DNA from: Flavobacterium agri
GTDB taxonomy: Bacteria > Bacteroidota > Bacteroidia > Flavobacteriales > Flavobacteriaceae
Direction: 5' to 3'
Assembly (NCBI RefSeq): GCF_013401995.1
Contig: NZ_JACBJI010000008.1
Location: 67,886 to 131,885 of the forward strand
DNA length: 64,000 bases
The notes below the pieces were generated by a model that made no database searches, was not told where the DNA came from, and saw only the letters and a list, made by a program, of their open reading frames with translations. Made by a program: the position numbers and the translations under genes. How positions within the stretch are numbered: the first letter of the stretch is position 1; each line of letters begins with the position of its first letter. Shown in pieces: positions 59,115-64,000 of this stretch.

Positions 59115-59672
59115 ATGAACAAAAAACTCCATATGGTCATGCTCGGCGCGACGCCGCCCGGACGTTTGACCGAACAGCACGACATTTTTTTCGGGATTGC
59201 CGATTCGTTAAAAGACCTCGTTCCCGAAATGAAAGCGTTCTGGCCGGAGGCGCAAATCCATATCGATGCGTGGCGCGAAGTCACTGCGGTTGATGGCTAT
59301 TCGGTAGAAGTGACCGACAAAGGCGAATCCGAAGAATCCTCGAACCATTTGTTCTTCATCAATCTTGGCGGATATATACCCGGAGAATTCGAGGAATACC
59401 ATTACAAAGTACTTTCGGTTGCCGATAGTCTGGCGGTCGCATCCAAAGTCGCCAAATCGACGGCTTTTTACGAGCATTTCGGATTCAAAGGAGCCGAATC
59501 GCACATTGACGACAAGTATGGCATCGATGTGGACGATATTTACAACGTCGCCGATATCCTTTCGGCAGAAACCAAGCAACGGTATTCAATTCGGTTTACC
59601 AAAATTGACGGGATTCCCGATGACGAACTTCACATCGGTTACGTCAAAATAGACAAACTGCTCAAATCCTGA
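59115..59672 (+). CDS. DUF1543 family protein
   Basis: 185 residues. Matches DUF1543: Met-Val-Met-Leu-Gly-Ala-Thr-Pro-Pro-Gly-Arg near the start, His-Asp-Ile-Phe-Phe-Gly-Ile, Ala-Trp-Arg-Glu-Val near 57, Asn-Leu-Gly-Gly-Tyr near 82 and Lys-Ser-Thr-Ala-Phe-Tyr-Glu-His near 112. The family is cytoplasmic and of unknown function. The ATG is the first codon of the conserved block, and the promoter lies directly in front of it. Stands alone, followed by a terminator. Confidence 0.85.
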   Translation: MNKKLHMVMLGATPPGRLTEQHDIFFGIADSLKDLVPEMKAFWPEAQIHIDAWREVTAVDGYSVEVTDKGESEESSNHLFFINLGGYIPGEFEEYHYKVLSVADSLAVASKVAKSTAFYEHFGFKGAESHIDDKYGIDVDDIYNVADILSAETKQRYSIRFTKIDGIPDDELHIGYVKIDKLLKS

Positions 59673-59678
59673 TACAAA

Positions 59679-59710
59679 AACGCCTCCCGGTTCGAGAGGC
59701 GTTTCTTTTT
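59679..59710. terminator. Bidirectional terminator
   Basis: AACGCCTC / GAGGCGTT stem with a ten-base loop and T-run between convergent genes. Confidence 0.9.
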
Positions 59711-60071
59711 AATTGTCGCGGTTTTCCTTGATGCGTTGTCGCATTTGCTGTTTGTTGTTTTCGCGGAATTTCTCGAAAGCGGCATATTCCTTTTCGGTGA
59801 AGATTTCCTTCAAGGCATCGGCCCTGTCCTGGTCGAGTTGTTTCAAAGCTTTGAATTTTTCGGTCTTGTCGCTTTCGGATGCGCGCAATTGCGAGGCTTT
59901 GCTCGTAAAATCGAGGTTGATGGCCTGAACTTTCTCTTTTGTCTGGTCGCTAAAACCGATTTCGGTCTGCATTTTGGCGGTAAGCGCCGTGGCTTTTTCT
60001 TCGGCCGATTTCCCTTGCGCAAACCCAACGGACGCACAGATGAAAAGCAGCACGGTCAATACATTTCTCAT
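59709..60071 (-). CDS. Exported Spy/CpxP-like helical protein
   Basis: 120 residues. Signal peptide 1-18 (ending Val-Gly-Phe-Ala-Gln), then almost wholly helical and charged: Lys-Met-Gln-Thr-Glu-Ile-Gly-Phe-Ser-Asp-Gln-Thr-Lys-Glu-Lys-Val, Lys-Ala-Leu-Lys-Gln-Leu-Asp-Gln-Asp-Arg, and an end rich in Arg, Lys and Asn. This is the style of periplasmic Spy/CpxP-like or LTXXQ-containing proteins, but the LTXXQ motif itself is absent; Ile-Phe-Thr-Glu-Lys-Glu-Tyr-Ala-Ala-Phe is the nearest thing. A periplasmic chaperone-like role is possible. Confidence 0.65.
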   Translation of the reverse strand: MRNVLTVLLFICASVGFAQGKSAEEKATALTAKMQTEIGFSDQTKEKVQAINLDFTSKASQLRASESDKTEKFKALKQLDQDRADALKEIFTEKEYAAFEKFRENNKQQMRQRIKENRDN

Positions 60072-60130
60072 AATAAAGTCTTTACGTTTTGAACTTGGAA
60101 TGCTTCTCGTCCAAAAGGTTTAACCGCATC

Positions 60131-60174
60131 ACATCTCACATTTTACATCTCACATTTCACCAATCACCAATCAC
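60131..60174. repeat. Short tandem word array
   Basis: ACATCTCACATTTT followed by ACATCTCACATTTC (14-bp units, one mismatch), then ACCAATC twice. A pyrimidine-rich word array like those at 23947 and 54293 but with different words, between two divergent genes. Confidence 0.7.
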
Positions 60175-60196
60175 AACCCAAAAAAAATAAAATAAA

Positions 60197-60229
60197 AATG
60201 AACGTTCATTCATTTATTTTCTATCTTTG
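60197..60229 (+). promoter_or_regulatory. TetR operon promoter with palindromic operator
   Basis: Perfect 14-bp palindrome AATGAACGTTCATT (60197-60210), the type of site TetR proteins bind, then TATCTTTG (60222-60229), an exact -7 element, 13 nt before the ATG. The operator covers the -20 to -35 zone, so the regulator probably represses its own operon. Confidence 0.7.
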
Positions 60230-60242
60230 CCAAAAAACAAGC

Positions 60243-60833
60243 ATGCGTGTAAGAGATGAAAACAAGGAAAAGCTCGTCATCGACAAAGCCATCGACCTTT
60301 TCGTGTCCGAAGGCTTCGAAGGTTTCAGTATGAACAAGCTCGCGAAAGCCTGTGGAATTTCGGTGGCCACGCTTTACATCTACTACAAGGACAAGGAAGA
60401 TTTGATCTCGAAAATCGCGAACGACGTAGGCGAAATGTTCTTCACCATGTCGCTCAAGGATTTTTCGCCCGACATGTCATTCCCCGAAGGATTGCGCAAA
60501 CAATGGGAAAACCGTGTCGCGTTCGCGTTCGAATATCCGCGCGAGGTCGCTTTTTTCGAAATATTGAGAAGTTCTCCTTACGGCGAGCACGTGATGCGCG
60601 GCAGGCTTGGCATATTCAAGGAACAGATGACCCAATTTTTCCAGAATGCCGTAGAAAAAGGCGAACTCATTCCGCTTAATCCGGCTATTTTCTGGTGCAT
60701 CGCATACGGCCCGCTTTATTCGATGCTGCGCTTTCACCAGGAAGGAAAAGCCATGGCCGGACAACCGTTCTCGATTACCCAACCCATGATTGACCAGGCG
60801 CTCGAACTCACCATTAAAGCTTTAACCCCGTAA
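60243..60833 (+). CDS. TetR/AcrR family transcriptional regulator
   Basis: 196 residues from ATG 60243; the 15-codon longer frame would start inside the operator. N-terminal helix-turn-helix at about 27-47 (Phe-Ser-Met-Asn-Lys-Leu-Ala-Lys-Ala-Cys-Gly-Ile-Ser-Val-Ala-Thr-Leu-Tyr-Ile-Tyr), then a ligand-binding helical domain. Such regulators often control an adjacent efflux pump; here an HMA-like protein and an MFS transporter follow two and three bases apart, so it likely senses a compound the pump exports. Self-repression through the palindrome upstream is likely. Confidence 0.92.
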   Translation: MRVRDENKEKLVIDKAIDLFVSEGFEGFSMNKLAKACGISVATLYIYYKDKEDLISKIANDVGEMFFTMSLKDFSPDMSFPEGLRKQWENRVAFAFEYPREVAFFEILRSSPYGEHVMRGRLGIFKEQMTQFFQNAVEKGELIPLNPAIFWCIAYGPLYSMLRFHQEGKAMAGQPFSITQPMIDQALELTIKALTP

Positions 60834-60835
60834 TT

Positions 60836-61060
60836 ATGGAAACACTAGACCATATACACGTTTTCAAGACCAATCTGGGTTTGGTCTGTCCGAATTGCGA
60901 AGTGCACAAATTGCTCGACGCTTTGGATGAAATTTCCGATTGGAACGTCGACTGCGAAGACGTCGATTGCGTATTGCGCGTCGTTTCGGAAAAACTCAGG
61001 CCGACCACAATCATCAACATCATCAAATCGTTCGGCTACGAATGCGCCGAACTTCAGTAA
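60836..61060 (+). CDS. Small HMA-like heavy-metal-associated protein
   Basis: 74 residues. Predicted beta-alpha-beta-beta-alpha-beta ferredoxin-like layout of HMA domains with a Cys-Pro-Asn-Cys at 18-21 at the first loop, where HMA proteins bind Cu(I) or similar metals. Unlike usual HMA proteins (Gly-Met-x-Cys-x-x-Cys) the pair is Val-Cys-Pro-Asn-Cys, and three more Cys occur at 40, 45 and 70. It sits between a TetR regulator and an MFS transporter, all in one operon. A metal chaperone or sensor part of the efflux system is possible, not shown. Confidence 0.7.
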   Translation: METLDHIHVFKTNLGLVCPNCEVHKLLDALDEISDWNVDCEDVDCVLRVVSEKLRPTTIINIIKSFGYECAELQ

Positions 61061-61063
61061 ATC

Positions 61064-62335
61064 ATGAAAAACACTACAGAAACACCAAAATTCACGGGCT
61101 ACCAGAAATTCGTGGTCGCCATACTCGCGCTTTTGCAATTTACGATCATCCTCGACTTTATGGTCATTTCACCTTTGGGCGACATCTTGATGAAAACGCT
61201 CGACATGAGCACGTCCAACTTCGGGCTTGTCGTATCGGGATATGCGTTCAGTGCGGGCGCTTCGGGCTTGCTTGCCGCGGGTTTCGCCGATAAGTACGAC
61301 CGCAAGAAACTGCTCGTTTTCTTTTACATCGGATTTATCGTCGGCACGCTGTTCTGTGCGCTTTCGCAGAATTTCTGGATGCTGCTCGTCGCGAGGATCG
61401 TCACCGGATTTTTCGGAGGCGTTATCGGATCGATCTCGCTGGCCATCGTCACCGACCTTTTCGCACTCAACCAACGCGGACGCGTGATGGGCTTTATCCA
61501 GATGTCGTTTGCCGTGAGCCAGATCATCGGGATTCCGATCGGGATTTATTTCGCGAACCTTTGGGGATGGCATTCGGCTTTCATCATGGTCGTGATCATC
61601 GCTTCGTTGATATTGTTCGCGATCATTTCGAAGTTGCGGCCAGTGGACGCCCATCTCGCATTGCAATCGGACAAAAGTGCGCTGCTGCATTTGTGGCATA
61701 CCGTAAAGAACCGCAATTATCGCATTAGTTTCAGCACCGTCGCGTTGCTTTCCGTAGGCGGATTCATGCTGCAGCCTTTCGGGAGCGCGTACCTGATCAA
61801 CAACCTCGGCATTACGCAAGAACAATTGCCGATCGTATTTTTGAGCACCGGATTGGCCGTTTTGATCATTATGCCTATCGTGGGGAAACTAAGTGATAAG
61901 ATCAACAAAATGACGCTTTTCGGTATCGGATCTGTCATTTCGATTACGATGATCATGATATATACCAACCTTGGTATTACACCTTTGTGGCAAGTCATCG
62001 CTTACAACATGATACTGTTTGCGGGTGTGATGAGCCGCATCGTACCTTCGCAGGCAATCAACACGGCAATTCCCGATATGGCCGACCGCGGCGCGTATAT
62101 GGCCATCACCTCATCGATGCAACAGATCGCTGGCGGAATCGCAGCCGTGGCCGCCGGACAGATCGTCTATCAGCACACCAAAACGAGTCCGCTTGAGAAT
62201 TACAATATTTTGGGTTACGTGATCGCATGCATTTCGTTGCTTTCGATTTTCCTGATGGCGCGTGTGAACCGTATCGCCGAACACAAAAAAGCCCAAACCC
62301 AGATGCCGATAGAACCGATCACGGATTTGGCTTAA
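61064..62335 (+). CDS. MFS transporter
   Basis: 423 residues with about twelve membrane helices in two halves. The loop between helices 2 and 3 has Gly-Phe-Ala-Asp-Lys-Tyr-Asp-Arg-Lys-Lys, the major-facilitator signature, and helix 5 region carries Gly-Phe-Ile-Gln-Met-Ser-Phe-Ala. The family is mainly drug or sugar efflux; no substrate can be read. Last gene of the TetR operon (three bases after the HMA-like stop), ended by a long hairpin. Confidence 0.92.
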   Translation: MKNTTETPKFTGYQKFVVAILALLQFTIILDFMVISPLGDILMKTLDMSTSNFGLVVSGYAFSAGASGLLAAGFADKYDRKKLLVFFYIGFIVGTLFCALSQNFWMLLVARIVTGFFGGVIGSISLAIVTDLFALNQRGRVMGFIQMSFAVSQIIGIPIGIYFANLWGWHSAFIMVVIIASLILFAIISKLRPVDAHLALQSDKSALLHLWHTVKNRNYRISFSTVALLSVGGFMLQPFGSAYLINNLGITQEQLPIVFLSTGLAVLIIMPIVGKLSDKINKMTLFGIGSVISITMIMIYTNLGITPLWQVIAYNMILFAGVMSRIVPSQAINTAIPDMADRGAYMAITSSMQQIAGGIAAVAAGQIVYQHTKTSPLENYNILGYVIACISLLSIFLMARVNRIAEHKKAQTQMPIEPITDLA

Positions 62336-62339
62336 AAAA

Positions 62340-62385
62340 TTAAAGAAGTTAGGAGAGTCAACGTTAACTCTCTTAACTTCCTTAA
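62340..62385. terminator. Long hairpin after the MFS gene
   Basis: A 19-base arm (62340-62358) pairs with 62366-62385 with one mismatch and one G-U pair; loop about seven bases. AT-rich, no strong T-run, but at the end of the operon and between convergent genes it is a likely terminator. Confidence 0.75.
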
Positions 62386-62426
62386 TGGTTTAAAAACTTT
62401 TGGTTTCGCAGCGACAGGGAAGCGCT

Positions 62427-62876
62427 TTATTCAATGTCGTTTCCTTCCGAAATATTCTTCAAGTGTTCCAAAGCGCGCGGCCAGGTCTTCTCGAAAAAAT
62501 CCGAATATTCACCGTCTATATCCATAGAAACCGAAACTTTCGTCCCGCCGTTTTCCTCGGTCAGCGTATAGTCTTCGGTAGCGCCGGCCCAAGCTTTGAC
62601 CTTATCACTTTCGGTATCTTCCTTTCCGTTGATGATTTCGCCAAGGTGGCGGAACGACATGAATTCGGGTTCGCGCTTCTCGGCGATTTCAGAAATCATA
62701 CCGTCTCCGTTCACGTCGAGGAACAACGTGCGGCTGCCTTGTCGCCAATCGGTTTCTACGCGTGATCCCGGAGCGAATGCCGACGTCCATTTTTTGTACG
62801 TTTCGTCTCCCCAAAGCGTATCCCACACTTTTTCGCGTGGCGCGTCGATCATAGTCGTAAATGTCTTTCTTTCCAT
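62427..62876 (-). CDS. SRPBCC (AHSA1-type) domain protein
   Basis: 149 residues. Bet v1/START-like fold: Ile-Asp-Ala-Pro-Arg-Glu-Lys-Val-Trp-Asp-Thr-Leu-Trp-Gly near 10-23, Thr-Ser-Ala-Phe-Ala-Pro-Gly-Ser near 34, Asp-Tyr-Thr-Leu near 100, and a long C-terminal helix. These bind hydrophobic ligands or act as Hsp90-co-chaperone-like modules; the substrate is unknown. It begins 15 nt after the sorbosone dehydrogenase-like stop, so both are likely cotranscribed. Confidence 0.88.
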   Translation of the reverse strand: MERKTFTTMIDAPREKVWDTLWGDETYKKWTSAFAPGSRVETDWRQGSRTLFLDVNGDGMISEIAEKREPEFMSFRHLGEIINGKEDTESDKVKAWAGATEDYTLTEENGGTKVSVSMDIDGEYSDFFEKTWPRALEHLKNISEGNDIE

Positions 62877-62891
62877 TTTTTGTCGTGTTGT

Positions 62892-64000
62892 TTATTTGTG
62901 GGACGAAACTCTCCAGATCGTACCCGTTTTGTCATCGGTCACCAAAAGCGAACCGTCTTGAAGGAACGCCAATCCTACCGGACGCCCGCGCACTTTATCT
63001 TTTTGGGGATCGACGATGAATCCGGTAAGGAAATCCTGCATCTTGCCCGAAGGCTTCCCGTTACTGAAAGGTACGAAAACTACCTTATAACCCGACAAAG
63101 GATCGCGGTTCCACGAGCCGTGCTGTGCGATGAAAGCACCGTTTTGATACTTGGCGGGAAAGTTTTTGCCTTTTGAGAATGCCAATCCCAACGAAGCCGT
63201 GTGCGAACCCAAATCGACTTCGGGAACGATCGTTTTCTTGACAAGTTCGGGTTTCGTGTCCTTTATGCGAGGATCGATGTTCTGTCCCCAATACGAATAC
63301 GGCCATCCGTAAAAGCCGTTTTCCTTAACCGAGGTCAGGTAATCGGGCACAAGGTCGTTGCCGAGTTCGTCGCGCTCGTTGACCGTCGTCCATAGCGTTT
63401 GGGTTCCGGGCGCCCAATCCATTCCGACGGGATTTCTCAAACCGGACGCGAAAACCCTGAGTCCGGAGCCGTCGGGATTCATTTCGAGTATATCGGCACG
63501 CAGAATTTCTTCATTGAGTCCTTCCTCGGCGATGTTGCTGGCCGAACCTACGGCTATGAAGATTTTGCTGTTGTCTGCATTGGCGATGATGTTCCGCGTC
63601 CAATGGCGGTTCACTTTTCCCTCGGGCAAATCGACGAGTTTGTGTCCTTTTTCGGTAATCTTCGTCTGACCCGATTTATACGGAAAACGCAGCACGGCAT
63701 TCGTATTGGCCACGTAAAACCAATCGCCAATCAAGAGCATCCCTAAAGGTTGGTTGAGTCCGTTTTCTTTGTCGAGAAAGGTTTCGCGGATTTCGGGTTT
63801 TCCGTCCTTGTCGGCATCGCGCAACAAAATGATGCGGTCGGCACTGTTCGAAACGTTGTTCGATTTGCCGGCTCCTATGATTTTCGCTCCTAGCTGCTTC
63901 GGGAAACTGTAGTTCGAATTGCTTTCGGCCACGACCACATCGCCATTCGGAAGCACGTACATCCAACGGCAATTCTCGAAACCGCCCGCATATTTGGAAA
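62892..64000 (-). CDS. Sorbosone dehydrogenase-like PQQ-dependent enzyme, 5' truncated by window edge
   Basis: 369 residues visible; the frame stays open to the edge (upstream residues include Gly-Gly-Phe-Glu-Asn-Cys-Arg-Trp before the first internal Met), so the true start lies outside. It belongs to the glucose/sorbosone dehydrogenase family (six-bladed propeller, PQQ cofactor, periplasmic). Marks: Pro-Asn-Gly-Asp-Val-Val-Val-Ala-Glu-Ser near the start, Ala-Val-Gly-Ser-Ala-Ser-Asn, Ser-Gly-Leu-Arg-Asn-Pro-Val-Gly-Met-Asp-Trp, Gly-Trp-Pro-Tyr-Ser-Tyr-Trp, and Gln-His-Gly-Ser-Trp-Asn-Arg near the end. Oxidises a sugar or aldehyde; signal peptide not visible. Confidence 0.88.
   Translation of the reverse strand, partial: SKYAGGFENCRWMYVLPNGDVVVAESNSNYSFPKQLGAKIIGAGKSNNVSNSADRIILLRDADKDGKPEIRETFLDKENGLNQPLGMLLIGDWFYVANTNAVLRFPYKSGQTKITEKGHKLVDLPEGKVNRHWTRNIIANADNSKIFIAVGSASNIAEEGLNEEILRADILEMNPDGSGLRVFASGLRNPVGMDWAPGTQTLWTTVNERDELGNDLVPDYLTSVKENGFYGWPYSYWGQNIDPRIKDTKPELVKKTIVPEVDLGSHTASLGLAFSKGKNFPAKYQNGAFIAQHGSWNRDPLSGYKVVFVPFSNGKPSGKMQDFLTGFIVDPQKDKVRGRPVGLAFLQDGSLLVTDDKTGTIWRVSSHK

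Overview
The window is a chromosomal segment of a member of the Bacteroidota, most likely a Flavobacterium-like Flavobacteriaceae. Signs of this are several exported proteins ending in type IX secretion (T9SS) sorting domains of both type A and type B, a GldI-type gliding-associated peptidyl-prolyl isomerase, a PorP/SprF-like protein, a type III glutamine synthetase, and many upstream sites matching the Bacteroidota -7 promoter element TAnnTTTG with little Shine-Dalgarno signal. I see no rRNA, tRNA, CRISPR array, prophage or complete insertion sequence. Both window edges cut a gene.

Layout. 1-3.5 kb: two alpha/beta hydrolases, a DUF1456 protein, a PhnB-like VOC protein and a tandem pair of SnoaL/DUF4440-like proteins. 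3.5-8.7 kb: sucC, a lipoprotein, lysA (with a large dyad just before its start), a T9SS type A exported protein and an acidic exported protein. 8.7-18.8 kb: a three-gene T9SS type B cassette made of a 2387-residue repetitive adhesin, a PorP/SprF-like outer-membrane protein and a PorE-like OmpA protein. 19-22 kb: a tightly coupled subtilase / nitronate monooxygenase-like / exported-protein operon. 22.2-25.5 kb: a methionine block in which a SAM-I riboswitch with its own terminator precedes a trans-sulfuration enzyme, followed by homoserine dehydrogenase. A family of imperfect elements with inverted termini and a 22-bp tandem array surround the second gene.

25.5-38.8 kb: lipoprotein and mnmA, a MORN/YwqK protein, a fasciclin lipoprotein, pyrG-yidC, DUF3820 with two DUF805 genes, OsmC, two LysM proteins (one with a periplasmic-binding-protein-like domain) and guaA, whose promoter suggests a leaderless mRNA. 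38.8-45.5 kb: an exported protein with an AlkB homologue, exbB-exbD-crcB, nrnA, gldI and two tandem cyclophilin+FKBP double isomerases. 45.5-51.8 kb: an unknown protein, a small GldL-like membrane protein, a GNAT acetyltransferase with purM, two tandem genes each carrying two OmpA-like domains, a short T9SS type A protein and a protein with five 40-residue repeats. 51.8-64 kb: type III glutamine synthetase, a second repeat element with a 15-bp word array, a YtxH-like protein, a GH130 phosphorylase next to a GT4 fused to a helical (toroid-like) domain, a collagen-like lipoprotein, a DUF1543 protein, a TetR / HMA-like / MFS operon with a palindromic operator, and an SRPBCC protein behind a truncated sorbosone dehydrogenase-like gene.

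Most of the window is ordinary flavobacterial core genome. The least explained parts are the repeat-element family and its word arrays around metabolic genes, the lysA dyad, the GH130/GT4-helical pair, the five-repeat protein, the duplicated double-OmpA genes, and the apparently leaderless promoters.
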